Assembly (NCBI RefSeq): GCF_010725885.1
Contig: NZ_AP022600.1
Coordinates: forward strand, 5,766,001 to 5,830,000
Source of the DNA: Mycolicibacterium tokaiense
Lineage (GTDB): Bacteria > Actinomycetota > Actinomycetes > Mycobacteriales > Mycobacteriaceae
Length of the DNA stretch: 64,000 nt
Direction of reading: 5' to 3'
Shown here: piece by piece, positions 44,299 through 53,821 of the stretch
Numbering within the stretch: the stretch's first letter is position 1
Layout of the letters: each line of letters opens with the position of its first letter
Translations under genes and position numbers: made by a program
The notes under the pieces: generated by a model
Told to the model about the DNA's origin: nothing
The model's database searches: none
What the model saw: only the letters and a program-made list of their open reading frames with translations

Positions 44299-45803
44299 CC
44301 GCCCGCCACAAATTCCTCGGCGGTTGCCAGGGCCCGCTCCCGATCCTCGGCCACCAGCCCGATGCGGGTCCGGCGGTCCAGGATGTCGTCGGCGGTCAAG
44401 GCCCCTTCGTGGGTGACGGCGTACTCGAATTCGGCTCGCAAGACGTCGATTCCGTCCGCCACCGGGTCGGTGGGGCGATCGCAGGTGGCTGCGGCGATGA
44501 CGTCCGCGGCTTCGGCGCCGTAGCGGGCCACCAGCGATGCCGGCAGACCGTCAGGGACGGCGCCGAGTGCCCCGACCAGCGGCAGGTTCCGAGTCCGGCA
44601 CGGTGCACCCACCAACCCCCGCTTCACCACCGCCTGGTCCAGCACATCTTGGGCCATGTGCCGGTATTCGGTGAGCTTGCCGCCGACCACGCTGATCACC
44701 CCGTCGGCCGATTCGATGACGGCGTGATCGCGCGAGAGGTCCGCGGTCCTGCCCGCTCCGGTATCGATGAGCGGTCGCAGCCCGGCATAGGTTCCGCGAA
44801 TGTCGTTGTGGGTCAGCGCTGAAGACAGCGCGGTGTTGACCGTGTCCAGCAGGAACTGCACCTCCCCCGCCGTCGGCTGCGGCTCGTCGGGGATCGGGCC
44901 GGGGGCGTCCTCGTCGGTGAGCCCCAGGTACACCCGGCCCAGCTGTTCGGGCATGGCGAAGACAAACCTGTTGCGCTCACCGGGTATCGGAATGGTCAGT
45001 GCAGCAGTGGGATTGCCGAAGGATGCGGCGTCGAACACCAGGTGGGTGCCGCGGCTGGGCCGCAGTGTGAGCGCCGGGTCCACCTCGCCGGCCCACACCC
45101 CGGTGGCATTGAGCACCGTCCGCGCACGCACGGTCAGCGTCGCCCCCGTCCTCATGTCGGTCAGAAGCGCCGAATCGCCGGTGACCCGGGATGCCCCCAC
45201 GTAGGTCAGCACCCGCGCCCCATGCAGGGCGGCCGTCCGCGCCACCGCCGTGACCAGCCGGGCGTCGTCGATCAGCTGTCCGTCGTAGGCCAGCAGACCG
45301 CCCGCCAGGCCGGCGCGCGCCACCGTCGGCGCCAATTCGGCGGCACGTGCGGCCGATACCCGTCGCGAGCGCGGCAGCACTGATGCGGGTGTGCCCGCCA
45401 GCCGGCGCAATCCGTCGCCCGCCCGAAAGCCGGTGCGCACCAGTGCCCGGTCCGCGGCGCTCATCGACGGCAGCAGCGGCACCAGTTGGGGCATGGGCTT
45501 CACCAGGTGCGGCGCGGTGCGGGTCATCAGAACTCCGCGTTCGACGGCGCTGCGCCGCGCGATGCCCACATTGCCCGAGGCCAGATAGCGCAAGCCGCCG
45601 TGCACCAGCTTCGAGCTCCACCGGCTGGTGCCGAATGCCAGATCGTGTTTGTCGACCAGTGCCACCGACAAGCCGCGCGACGCCGCGTCCAGCGCGATGC
45701 CGGCACCGGTGATCCCGCCGCCGATCACCAGAACGTCCACGGCAGAAAGGGATTCGAGTTCGCGGGCACGGCGCGCGGCGTTCAGCGTTGCCGAGAGTGT
45801 CAT
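44295..45803 (-). CDS. glpD: FAD-dependent glycerol-3-phosphate dehydrogenase
   Basis: 502 residues from the ATG at 45803. The FAD Rossmann motif is V-I-G-G-G-I-T-G-A-G, followed by S-S-K-L-V-H-G-G-L-R-Y-L, the family signature, and a late V-V-G-G-K-L-T-E-Y-R. It oxidises glycerol-3-phosphate to DHAP at the membrane, passing electrons to quinone. Order matches Rv2249c beside a TetR gene. The start overlaps the TetR stop by one base, so they are one operon. Confidence 0.92.
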   Translation of the reverse strand: MTLSATLNAARRARELESLSAVDVLVIGGGITGAGIALDAASRGLSVALVDKHDLAFGTSRWSSKLVHGGLRYLASGNVGIARRSAVERGVLMTRTAPHLVKPMPQLVPLLPSMSAADRALVRTGFRAGDGLRRLAGTPASVLPRSRRVSAARAAELAPTVARAGLAGGLLAYDGQLIDDARLVTAVARTAALHGARVLTYVGASRVTGDSALLTDMRTGATLTVRARTVLNATGVWAGEVDPALTLRPSRGTHLVFDAASFGNPTAALTIPIPGERNRFVFAMPEQLGRVYLGLTDEDAPGPIPDEPQPTAGEVQFLLDTVNTALSSALTHNDIRGTYAGLRPLIDTGAGRTADLSRDHAVIESADGVISVVGGKLTEYRHMAQDVLDQAVVKRGLVGAPCRTRNLPLVGALGAVPDGLPASLVARYGAEAADVIAAATCDRPTDPVADGIDVLRAEFEYAVTHEGALTADDILDRRTRIGLVAEDRERALATAEEFVAGG

Positions 45804-46372
45804 CAGCGCAGGTATCCGTTCAGGGTGTGGGTGAGTTCGGCGGTGAGCGCGTCGGGAGGCAGCAGCCCCGCGACGATCTGGCCCGACTGGATGGCCGACT
45901 GCGCAATCAGCAGCACCATGGCCGCCAGTTGCCGGGGATCGCCGGGGCGCACGCTGCCTTCCCGCTGGGCTGTCTCGAGGTCGGCAGCCAGCGCGTCGAT
46001 CAGGATGTGCTGGCTGGTGCCCAGCCGTTCGGCGATGTAGACCATGGCCAGCTCGGGGGCGGAGTGCAGCACCGCGGTGATCAGCTCGTCGTCGCGGAGC
46101 CGGACCGCGACTGCCACCGCCCGGTCGACGATGGCCGCCCGGTCGGTCCCCCACCGCGGCACCTCGTCCATAACCGACGTCACGCGGAGTGTCAGCAGTG
46201 CCGCCAGGAGCGACTGGGTGTCCGGCCAGCGCCGATAGATGGTGGGACGGCTGACCCGGGCCCGGCGGGCTATCTCGGCCAAGGTCACGCGGTCGATGCC
46301 GTAATCGCGCACGCACTCGGCGGCGGCAGTCAAGATCCGGTCCCCCACCTCATCAGCGTTACTGATTGACAT
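45803..46372 (-). CDS. TetR-family regulator (Rv2250c-type)
   Basis: 189 residues from the ATG at 46372 (a second ATG lies three bases upstream). The N-terminal helix-turn-helix is V-T-L-A-E-I-A-R-R-A-R-V-S-R-P-T-I-Y-R-R, classic TetR. The C-terminal half is a helical ligand domain with no recognised ligand. It heads the glpD operon and is divergent from the oxidase gene, across a seven-base dyad that covers both starts, so it probably represses both. Confidence 0.9.
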   Translation of the reverse strand: MSISNADEVGDRILTAAAECVRDYGIDRVTLAEIARRARVSRPTIYRRWPDTQSLLAALLTLRVTSVMDEVPRWGTDRAAIVDRAVAVAVRLRDDELITAVLHSAPELAMVYIAERLGTSQHILIDALAADLETAQREGSVRPGDPRQLAAMVLLIAQSAIQSGQIVAGLLPPDALTAELTHTLNGYLR

Positions 46373-46392
46373 CATGTGTAAGACTGTAACGC
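46356..46392. promoter_or_regulatory. TetR-type operator between divergent genes
   Basis: GCGTTAC (46356-46362) and GTAACGC (46386-46392) are perfect inverted arms 23 bases apart. One arm lies inside the TetR coding start and the other touches the oxidase ATG. Autoregulation is the likely role. Confidence 0.5.
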
Positions 46393-47985
46393 ATGAACCG
46401 CCCGCCGATGAAGTGGAACGCCTGGGGTGACCCGGCCGCTGCCAAGCCGTTGTCCGAGGGGATCCGCACGCTGCTGTCCCAAGCCCTCGGCGTCGACGCC
46501 CCCGACGCACCCGAACCCGGCGCCGAGGAGGTGCGGCTACGCCCCAGCACGTTGACAGCCGCGCACACCGAGGCGCTGGCCGCCCTGGTGGGCGCTACCA
46601 ACCTCAGCACCGACGACGCGGACCGGCTGCTGCGCGCCGGAGGCAAGTCCACCCTGGACCTGTTGCGCCGCAACTCATCCGAATTGCAGGATGCTCCGGA
46701 CGCAGTGCTGACGCCCGGCACCGAGGACGAGATCGCCGCCATCCTGGCGTACTGCTCGCAGCACGGCATCGCGGTGGTGCCCTTCGGTGGCGGCACCAGC
46801 GTGGTGGGCGGACTGGACCCCGACCGGGGCGCCCTGAACGCCGTCATCAGCCTGGACCTGCGTCGATTCGATCAGCTGCACACCCTCGACGCAGAGTCCG
46901 GTGAGGCCGAGCTGGGCGCCGGTGTCACCGGTCCCCGCGCCGAGGAACTGCTGGCCCAGCACGGTTTCTCGCTGGGACACTTCCCGCAGAGCTTCCTGTT
47001 CGCCACGATCGGCGGATTCGCCGCGACCCGCTCGTCGGGTCAGGACTCCGCTGGGTACGGGCGCTTCAGCGACATGGTGCGCGGACTGCGCGCCGTCACG
47101 CCCATCGGCGTCCTCGATCTGGGCCGCGCTCCGGAGTCGGCCGCAGGCCCGGACCTGCGTCATCTGATGGTCGGTTCCGAGGGGGTCTTCGGCATCATCA
47201 CCCGCGTCCGGCTGCGGGTGCACCCGGTCCCCGCCAGCACGCGTTATGAAGCCTGGAGCTTCCCCGACTTCGCCACCGGCGCCGCCGCGCTCAAGGCGGT
47301 GGTCCAGACCGGGACCGGTCCCACCGTCATCCGGTTGTCCGACGAGGCCGAGACCGGGGTGAACCTGGCCACCACCGACCAGATCGGCGAAGAACAGATC
47401 ACCGGAGGGTGCCTGGCCGTCACGGCTTTCGAGGGAACCGACAGCCACACCGCGAGCCGTCACCAGGAAACCCGGGAGTTGCTGGAGCAATTCGGGACCT
47501 CGCTGGGTGAGGCGCCGGCCAGGGCATGGGAGCACGGCCGCTTCAACGCGCCGTATCTGCGGGACTCGCTGCTGGCCGCCGGCGCCCTCTGCGAGACCCT
47601 GGAGACCGCCACCAGCTGGTCCAACCTGCACGCGCTCAAGCAGGCCGTCACCGCGGCCCTGACCGGCGCCCTGGCCGAATCGGGCACCCCGGCGCTGGTG
47701 CTGTGCCACATTTCCCATGTGTATCCCACCGGGGCGTCGCTGTACTTCACCGTGGTCGCAGGCCAGCGGGGCAACCCGCTGGAGCAGTGGCAGAAGGCGA
47801 AAGCCGCCGCGTCCGAGGCGATCATGGCGGCCGGCGGCACCATCACCCACCACCACGCCGTGGGCGCCGATCACCGCCCGTGGATGGGCCAGGAGATCGG
47901 CGAGGTCGGAGTCCAGATCCTGCGGGCGGTCAAACAGTGTGTCGACCCGGCCGGAATCCTCAACCCCGGCAAGCTGATTCCGTGA
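46393..47985 (+). CDS. FAD-linked oxidase (Rv2251-type, alkyl-DHAP-synthase-like)
   Basis: 530 residues. The N-terminal PCMH-type FAD domain has P-F-G-G-G-T-S-V-V-G-G and G-F-A-A-T-R-S-S-G-Q. The C-terminal oxidase domain ends N-P-G-K-L-I-P. The closest known enzymes are alkylglycerone-phosphate synthases and D-lactate-type dehydrogenases. Beside glpD and a diacylglycerol-type kinase, an ether-lipid or glycerol-phosphate role is possible. Its TGA overlaps the kinase start. Confidence 0.85.
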   Translation: MNRPPMKWNAWGDPAAAKPLSEGIRTLLSQALGVDAPDAPEPGAEEVRLRPSTLTAAHTEALAALVGATNLSTDDADRLLRAGGKSTLDLLRRNSSELQDAPDAVLTPGTEDEIAAILAYCSQHGIAVVPFGGGTSVVGGLDPDRGALNAVISLDLRRFDQLHTLDAESGEAELGAGVTGPRAEELLAQHGFSLGHFPQSFLFATIGGFAATRSSGQDSAGYGRFSDMVRGLRAVTPIGVLDLGRAPESAAGPDLRHLMVGSEGVFGIITRVRLRVHPVPASTRYEAWSFPDFATGAAALKAVVQTGTGPTVIRLSDEAETGVNLATTDQIGEEQITGGCLAVTAFEGTDSHTASRHQETRELLEQFGTSLGEAPARAWEHGRFNAPYLRDSLLAAGALCETLETATSWSNLHALKQAVTAALTGALAESGTPALVLCHISHVYPTGASLYFTVVAGQRGNPLEQWQKAKAAASEAIMAAGGTITHHHAVGADHRPWMGQEIGEVGVQILRAVKQCVDPAGILNPGKLIP

Positions 47986-48893
47986 TCTCCCGCGTCACGG
48001 TCCTGACCAACCCGGCGTCCGGGCACGGCAACGCCCCGCACGCTGCCGAACGGGCCATCGTCCGGTTCCAGCAGCGCGGAGTCGACGTCACCGCCATCGT
48101 CGGCGCCGATGCCGCGCACGCCGCCCGCCTGGTCGCCGAAGCGCTCGACCGCGGTACCGACGCGCTGGCGGTGGTCGGCGGTGACGGCGTGATCGCCCTG
48201 GCGCTGCAGGCGCTCGCCACCCGCGACACCCCGCTCGGCATCGTGCCCGCAGGCACCGGCAACGACCACGCCCGGGAGTACGGGCTGCCGACGGACAATC
48301 CCGAAGCGGCCGCCGACGTCATCGCCGACGGACACACCGAGACTGTCGACCTGGGCCGGATCACCGCACCGGACGGGTCGATCCGGTGGTTCGGCACCGT
48401 GGTGGCCGCGGGGTTCGATTCGCTGGTGTCCGATCGGGCCAATCGGATGCGCTGGCCGCACGGCCGGATGCGGTACAACGTGGCGATGGCCGCCGAGTTG
48501 TCCCGCTTGCGGCTATTGCCTTTCCGGGTGTCCTTCGACGGCGGCCCCACCGAGGACCGGGCCCTGACGTTCATGGCGATCGGCAACACGCGCAGTTACG
48601 GCGGCGGCATGCTGATCTGCCCGGGAGCGGACCACAGCGACGGGCTGTTGGACGTGACGATGGTGGCCTCGGATTCCCGAGCGCGTCTGGTGCGGTTGTT
48701 CCCGACGGTGTTCACAGGCACCCACGTCGACCTGGACTCGGTGACCACGACCCGGGTGAAGAGCCTGACCGTCGACTCCCCCGGCATCAACGCCTACGCC
48801 GACGGGGACTACGCCTGCCCCCTGCCGGCCACCATCGAGGCGGTGCCGGGTGCGCTGCGACTACTTACCCCACGCCCTCGCGCAACCAGGTGA
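47982..48893 (+). CDS. Diacylglycerol/lipid kinase (Rv2252-type)
   Basis: 303 residues from GTG 47982, four bases into the oxidase stop. DAGK catalytic signatures: N-P-A-S-G at the start, A-V-V-G-G-D-G-V-I, and the P-A-G-T-G-N-D motif. Rv2252 is reported to phosphorylate diacylglycerol, supplying phosphatidic acid for PIM and other lipids. Cytosolic, acting on membrane lipid. The end overlaps the convergent DUF3145 gene by 29 bases. Confidence 0.9.
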   Translation: MISRVTVLTNPASGHGNAPHAAERAIVRFQQRGVDVTAIVGADAAHAARLVAEALDRGTDALAVVGGDGVIALALQALATRDTPLGIVPAGTGNDHAREYGLPTDNPEAAADVIADGHTETVDLGRITAPDGSIRWFGTVVAAGFDSLVSDRANRMRWPHGRMRYNVAMAAELSRLRLLPFRVSFDGGPTEDRALTFMAIGNTRSYGGGMLICPGADHSDGLLDVTMVASDSRARLVRLFPTVFTGTHVDLDSVTTTRVKSLTVDSPGINAYADGDYACPLPATIEAVPGALRLLTPRPRATR

Positions 48894-49380
48894 TCTCCGC
48901 GCCGATGTCCCCACCGGTGCGGTAGGGCTCCAGCGCCTCGTCCCATGCGGTGCCCAGCACCGAGTCCAACTCCGACGCCAGCATGTCGGCACCTTCGCGC
49001 ATCAGGGCGCGCAGACGCATCTCGCCCACCATCACGTCGCCATTGGCACTCATCGCGCCACTCCACAAACCGAGCGACGGCGTGTGGCAGAAGCGCTGGC
49101 CGTCGACACCGATGCTCGGGTCCTCGGTGACCTCGAACCGCAACACGGACCACGAGCGCAGCGCATTGGCCAGTGCGGCGCCGGTCCCCACGGGACCGAC
49201 CCAGTTCGTGACCGCACGCAGTTGCCCGGGCATGGCCGGCTGCGGCGTCCACTTCAAGTTCGCCCTCGAATTCAGGGTCGACGACAGCGCCCACTCCACG
49301 TGTGGGCAGACCGCCGCGGGTGAGGCGTGGACGTACACCACACCGGTAGCCGCGTCGGCAAATTGGTTCGACGCACGCAT
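48865..49380 (-). CDS. DUF3145 protein
   Basis: 171 residues from the ATG at 49380, after AAGGAG. The longer frame to 49419 has no ribosome site. The sequence holds C-P-H-V-E-W-A-L-S-S-T, L-K-W-T-P-Q-P and a W-S-V-L-R-F-E-V core, the DUF3145 pattern conserved in actinobacteria. No catalytic residues are known. Function unassigned. Confidence 0.85.
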   Translation of the reverse strand: MRASNQFADAATGVVYVHASPAAVCPHVEWALSSTLNSRANLKWTPQPAMPGQLRAVTNWVGPVGTGAALANALRSWSVLRFEVTEDPSIGVDGQRFCHTPSLGLWSGAMSANGDVMVGEMRLRALMREGADMLASELDSVLGTAWDEALEPYRTGGDIGAEITWLREGVG

Positions 49381-49494
49381 TGGCTGCTCCTTCAGTTCCA
49401 CGAGGGACGTCTTCCCCAACGACCTGGCAGAACTTCGAGCATTACAAAACGTGTGTCACGCGTGTCTATTGTGCCCTGTGGGGCATGTGTTGCG

Positions 49495-50319
49495 CTAGTG
49501 TGCCGCGAATTCTCTCAGAGCTTCATCAGACACAGCAGGCCACAGCGGGTGGGCCCAGTCACCGAAGTCCCGATCGGTGAGCACCACCAGCGCCAACTGC
49601 ACCTCCGGGTCCACCCAGATGAAGGTGCCCGACTGGCCGAAATGACCGAAGGTCCGCGAAGAATTCGACGCCCCGGTCCAGTGCGGGGATTTATCCGAAC
49701 GGAGCTCGAAACCCAGCCCCCAGTCGTTGGGCCGCTGCGCTCCGTACCCGGGCAGCACCCCGTCGAGCCCCGGGAACTGCACCGAGATCGCGTCGGTGGC
49801 CATCGCCTCTGACACCAATTCCGGGGTCAGCAACTCCGAGGCGAACAACACGAGATCGGACACGGTCGAGAACCCGCCGTAGCCGGCCGCGGCCGCCCCG
49901 CCCTCCACCGTCGACGTGGCCATCCCCAGCGGCTCGAACACCGCTGCGCTCAGATACTCGGCGAAGTCGATGTCGGTGGCCCGCTCGATCGTCTGCGCCA
50001 GCACCGCGAACCCGGTGTTCGAGTACACCCGCCGGGTGCCGGGTTTGGCGATCACCTTGTCGTCGAGCATCGCCAGCCCCGAGGTGTGCGCCAGCAGGTG
50101 CCGGACGGTGGATCCGGGCGGGCCGGCCTCGGTGTCGAGATCGACCGCCCCCTCCTCGACGGCCACCTGTGCCGCGCGTGCGACCAGCGGTTTGGTCACC
50201 GACGCGAGCCGGAAACGACGGTCCAGGTCGCCGTGGGCGGCCAGCACGCCGGAGGGCCCGACCACCGCCGCGGCGGCGGTCGAAACGGGCCAGTCGTCCA
50301 GGAGATCGAGTGCGCTCAT
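49495..50319 (-). CDS. Serine hydrolase of the beta-lactamase/esterase fold
   Basis: 274 residues. The nucleophile motif is S-V-T-K and the second motif is Y-S-N-T-G, typical of class C-like beta-lactamases, esterases and D,D-peptidases. No signal peptide is evident, so it may act inside the cell. The third motif is not a standard KTG. H-F-G-Q-S-G-T occupies that place, which favours esterase. Next gene upstream starts 13 bases past its stop side. Confidence 0.82.
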   Translation of the reverse strand: MSALDLLDDWPVSTAAAAVVGPSGVLAAHGDLDRRFRLASVTKPLVARAAQVAVEEGAVDLDTEAGPPGSTVRHLLAHTSGLAMLDDKVIAKPGTRRVYSNTGFAVLAQTIERATDIDFAEYLSAAVFEPLGMATSTVEGGAAAAGYGGFSTVSDLVLFASELLTPELVSEAMATDAISVQFPGLDGVLPGYGAQRPNDWGLGFELRSDKSPHWTGASNSSRTFGHFGQSGTFIWVDPEVQLALVVLTDRDFGDWAHPLWPAVSDEALREFAAH

Positions 50320-50331
50320 CGAGGCACGACG

Positions 50332-51381
50332 TTACTTGTGGCAGACGTAGTAGCTGTTGATCGGATCCGAGTCGATCTCGGTGACGGTGATGTCGGTGAA
50401 GCCGGCGTCGCGCAGCATCGCCTCGGCGAGTTGCCGCCCCCACACCGTGCCGAGCCCGGCGCCGTCGTGGTGCAGCGACACCGACATGCAGTGCATGGTC
50501 GACACGGTGTAGAGGTAGGTGCCCAGCGGCACCCCGATGTTGTCCTGCAGCCGACTGGATGCCCGGATGTCGACCATCAGGAACATCCCGCCGGGGCGCA
50601 GCGCCCGGTAGATATTGGCGAGCATTGCCGCCGGCTGCGCCTGGTCGTGCACGGCGTCGAACGCGGTGATGACGTCGTAGGCCCCGTCGACCTCGAGCCT
50701 CGCCACGTCGTGCGCCTCGAACGTGGCATTCGGCAACCCCAGCCGGGCGGCTTCGGAGCGGGCCGCTTCCAGACCCTGTTCGGAGAAATCGATGCCGGTG
50801 AAGCGGCTGGCCGGAAACGCCTGCGCCATCACGTTGACGGCATGGCCGCTGCCGCAGCCCCAGTCCGCGACATCGGCACCGTCGTGCAGTCGCTCCGTCA
50901 GCCCGGCCAGCGGCAGCACCACCTCCACCAGCGCGGCGTCGAACACCTCCCCGCTCTGCTCGGCCATCAGGGCGTGGAAGCGCGGGTATTCGGCGTAGGA
51001 CAGGCCGCCGCCGTCGCGGAAGCAACCGAGAATCTTCTGTTCGGTCTCGGCGAGCAGCGGGATGAACTGCGCCACCCGCGCGATGTTGGCCGGCCCGGCG
51101 GCGCGGGTCAGAACCGCCGCTCGATGAGGGGGCAGGACGTAGGTCGCCTCGGCGGGCGCGAACTCGATCACCCCCGCCGCGGTGAGTCCGCCCAGCCACT
51201 CCCGGACATAACGCTCGTGCAGGCCGGCGGCATCGGCGATCTGCGTGCTGGTGGCCGCGGGCAGGGTGGCCATGGTGTCGAACAGCCCGCTCTGGTGCCC
51301 GATGCTGGCCAGCAGGGTCAGGCTGGCGCTGTCGATCGCGGCAGTCATCCGCTCCGCGAACTCCTCGGTGGTCTCCGTCAT
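50332..51381 (-). CDS. Winged-helix O-methyltransferase-like protein
   Basis: 349 residues from the ATG at 51381. One at 51390 is also possible. An N-terminal dimerisation/winged-helix region ([18 protein letters not shown]) is followed by a class I SAM domain with [10 protein letters not shown] and F-T-G-I-D-F-S, then L-R-P-G-G-M-F-L. Family members methylate small hydroxylated compounds, and mycobacteria have several copies. No partner gene points to a substrate. Confidence 0.8.
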   Translation of the reverse strand: MTETTEEFAERMTAAIDSASLTLLASIGHQSGLFDTMATLPAATSTQIADAAGLHERYVREWLGGLTAAGVIEFAPAEATYVLPPHRAAVLTRAAGPANIARVAQFIPLLAETEQKILGCFRDGGGLSYAEYPRFHALMAEQSGEVFDAALVEVVLPLAGLTERLHDGADVADWGCGSGHAVNVMAQAFPASRFTGIDFSEQGLEAARSEAARLGLPNATFEAHDVARLEVDGAYDVITAFDAVHDQAQPAAMLANIYRALRPGGMFLMVDIRASSRLQDNIGVPLGTYLYTVSTMHCMSVSLHHDGAGLGTVWGRQLAEAMLRDAGFTDITVTEIDSDPINSYYVCHK

Positions 51382-51425
51382 GTCCAGCATTGTCGCGCCG
51401 GCGGCGCGGCTGACGCTGACGAATT

Positions 51426-51869
51426 TCAGCCCTGCTCCTGCAATGCCACCGTGGGCCCGTCGGCGCTGCGAACCTCGACACCGGTGCATTCGCCGATCCA
51501 TCCCGACCCCACCTCGACCGTGATGCCGTCACCGCGCAAGAGTCTGGTTCCGTACCAGATGGTGGTCTGATCGACCTGCTGTCCATCGACCACCAGAGTC
51601 AGGCGGTTGAGGAAGACCAGCCGTTCGTCGAAGACCACTTCCACACTGCGACCGCGGTATTCACCGCGCCGGCTGCGGCGCGCGAAACCCCAGCGCCTGG
51701 TCTGGGCCCGCCGCGCCGCGAGAGTCAGGACGATCAGCAGGACCACACTGACGACCGCGCTGAGCCACGCCGACGCACCCGCGACGTAGGCCAGAGCTGC
51801 GCCCGCCAACGCGACGACTGCGGCGCCGACGGAGAACACGATCAGCCGACCTTCGTGCCTGGAATCCAT
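51426..51869 (-). CDS. Small two-helix membrane protein
   Basis: 147 residues from the ATG at 51869. Two hydrophobic helices ([15 protein letters not shown] and [15 protein letters not shown]) are followed by a basic stretch and a beta-rich cytosolic domain ([14 protein letters not shown]). No family recognised. The much longer frame to 53675 is antisense to mscR and its partner and is rejected. Divergent from mscR across 90 bases. Confidence 0.7.
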   Translation of the reverse strand: MDSRHEGRLIVFSVGAAVVALAGAALAYVAGASAWLSAVVSVVLLIVLTLAARRAQTRRWGFARRSRRGEYRGRSVEVVFDERLVFLNRLTLVVDGQQVDQTTIWYGTRLLRGDGITVEVGSGWIGECTGVEVRSADGPTVALQEQG

Positions 51870-51959
51870 GGTGACCCCATTCCCCGGCACACCGACTGCC
51901 ACACACGGAGGTGCTCGCACACCGCCCGTCCGGGCACCCCTACCCATTAGGTTGTAGGC

Positions 51960-53048
51960 ATGAGTCAGACAGTGCGCGGTGTGATTTCTCGGTCCAAGGG
52001 TGCCCCGGTGGAGGTCACCGACATCGTCATCCCCGACCCGGGCCCCGGTGAAGTGGTGGTCAAGATCATCGCCTGCGGGGTCTGCCACACCGACCTGACC
52101 TACCGCGAGGGCGGCATCAACGACGACTACCCGTTCCTGCTCGGCCACGAAGCCTCCGGCACCGTCGAAGCCATCGGCGACGGCGTGGTCAACGTCGAGC
52201 CCGGCGACTTCGTCATCCTCAACTGGCGCGCGGTCTGCGGGCAGTGCCGCGCCTGCAAACGCGGCCGCCCACACCTGTGCTTTGACACCTTCAACGCCAC
52301 CCAGAAGATGACACTGACCGACGGCACCGAACTGTCCCCCGCCCTGGGCATCGGCGCCTTCGTCGAGAAGACCCTGGTGCACGAAGGGCAGTGCACCAAG
52401 GTCGATCCCGACGCCGACCCCGCCGTCGCGGGACTGCTGGGCTGCGGTGTCATGGCCGGCATCGGTGCGGCCATCAACACCGGTGCGGTCACCCGCGACG
52501 ACACCGTGGCCGTCATCGGCTGCGGCGGCGTCGGTGATGCCGCCATCGCCGGAGCCGCCCTGGTCGGCGCCAAGACCATCATCGCCGTGGACACCGACAA
52601 CAAGAAGCTGGCCTGGGCCCGGGAATTCGGCGCGACCCACACGGTCAACGCCAAGGAGCTGGGCGCGGTCGAGACCATTCAGGATCTGACCGGCGGGTTC
52701 GGCGCCGACGTCGTGATCGACGCCGTGGGACGTCCGGAGACCTGGAAGCAGGCCTTCTACGCCCGCGATCTGGCCGGCACCGTGGTGCTGGTCGGTGTCC
52801 CGACGCCGACCATGCAGTTGGAGATGCCGCTGGTGGACTTCTTCTCCCGCGGCGGCTCCCTGAAGTCGAGCTGGTACGGCGACTGCCTGCCCGAGCGCGA
52901 CTTCCCCACCCTGATCTCGCTGTACCTGCAGGGCCGGTTGCCGCTGGAGAAGTTCGTCTCCGAACGCATCGGCCTCGACGACATCGAAGACGCCTTCCAC
53001 AAGATGCACGCCGGTGAGGTGCTGCGCTCGGTGGTGATGCTCCCGTGA
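51960..53048 (+). CDS. mscR: S-(hydroxymethyl)mycothiol dehydrogenase
   Basis: 362 residues. A zinc-type class III alcohol dehydrogenase: catalytic zinc ligands start at C42 in G-V-C-H-T-D and G-H-E-A, and the structural zinc set is [15 protein letters not shown]. The NAD motif is G-C-G-G-V-G-D. It oxidises the formaldehyde-mycothiol adduct and also acts on S-nitrosomycothiol (MscR). The gene order matches Rv2259-Rv2260. Confidence 0.94.
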   Translation: MSQTVRGVISRSKGAPVEVTDIVIPDPGPGEVVVKIIACGVCHTDLTYREGGINDDYPFLLGHEASGTVEAIGDGVVNVEPGDFVILNWRAVCGQCRACKRGRPHLCFDTFNATQKMTLTDGTELSPALGIGAFVEKTLVHEGQCTKVDPDADPAVAGLLGCGVMAGIGAAINTGAVTRDDTVAVIGCGGVGDAAIAGAALVGAKTIIAVDTDNKKLAWAREFGATHTVNAKELGAVETIQDLTGGFGADVVIDAVGRPETWKQAFYARDLAGTVVLVGVPTPTMQLEMPLVDFFSRGGSLKSSWYGDCLPERDFPTLISLYLQGRLPLEKFVSERIGLDDIEDAFHKMHAGEVLRSVVMLP

Positions 53049-53127
53049 GGCGAGTGAGCAGAACGAGCGCTGGGGGTACCGCCCGCGCGGAGCGCAGGGG
53101 GCCGAGAGATGGGAACGAGGCGAACAA

Positions 53128-53760
53128 ATGAGTGACAAGCTGAACATCCAAAGGCTGGTCACCTCCGGCACATTCGAGCTCGACGGCGGATCCTGGGACG
53201 TCGACAACAACATCTGGATCGTCGGCGACGACTCCGACGTCGTGGTCTTCGACGCCGCCCACACCGCGGCCCCGATCATCGAGGCCGTCGCCGGCCGCAA
53301 CGTCGTCGCGGTGGTCTGCACCCACGGCCACAACGACCACGTCACCGTCGCACCCGAACTCGGCGAAGCCCTCGACGCGCCGGTACTGCTGCACCCGGCC
53401 GACGACGTGCTGTGGCAGATGACCCACCCCGGCAAGGACTTCCGGAGTGTCGAGGACGGCCAGAGGTTGCAGGCCGGCGGCATCGAGCTGATCGCGCTGC
53501 ACACCCCCGGACACTCCCCGGGCTCGGTGTGCTGGTTCGCTCCCGAGCTGAACGCCGTGATCTCCGGGGACACCCTGTTCCAGGGCGGACCCGGCGCCAC
53601 CGGCCGCTCGTTCTCCGACTTCCCCACCATCCTCGACTCCATCAAGAACCGACTCGGCACCCTGCCGCAGGACACCGTGGTCTACACCGGCCACGGTGAC
53701 ACCACCAAGATCGGCGACGAGATCGTCAACTACGACGACTGGGTGGCCCGCGGGCACTGA
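53128..53760 (+). CDS. MBL-fold metallo-hydrolase (Rv2260-type)
   Basis: 210 residues. The metal motif T-H-G-H-N-D-H gives H66, H68, D70 and H71, with later H in T-P-G-H-S-P-G and in Y-T-G-H-G-D. By position and fold it is a glyoxalase-II-like thioesterase, and with mscR it may hydrolyse S-formyl-mycothiol to formate. That reaction is inference from context. It lies 79 bases after mscR. Confidence 0.9.
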   Translation: MSDKLNIQRLVTSGTFELDGGSWDVDNNIWIVGDDSDVVVFDAAHTAAPIIEAVAGRNVVAVVCTHGHNDHVTVAPELGEALDAPVLLHPADDVLWQMTHPGKDFRSVEDGQRLQAGGIELIALHTPGHSPGSVCWFAPELNAVISGDTLFQGGPGATGRSFSDFPTILDSIKNRLGTLPQDTVVYTGHGDTTKIGDEIVNYDDWVARGH

Positions 53761-53821
53761 CAAGCGGGCACCGAGGGGCGCTGCGAGGAACAAGCAGGCA
53801 CTCAGCGGCGCTGACAACATT

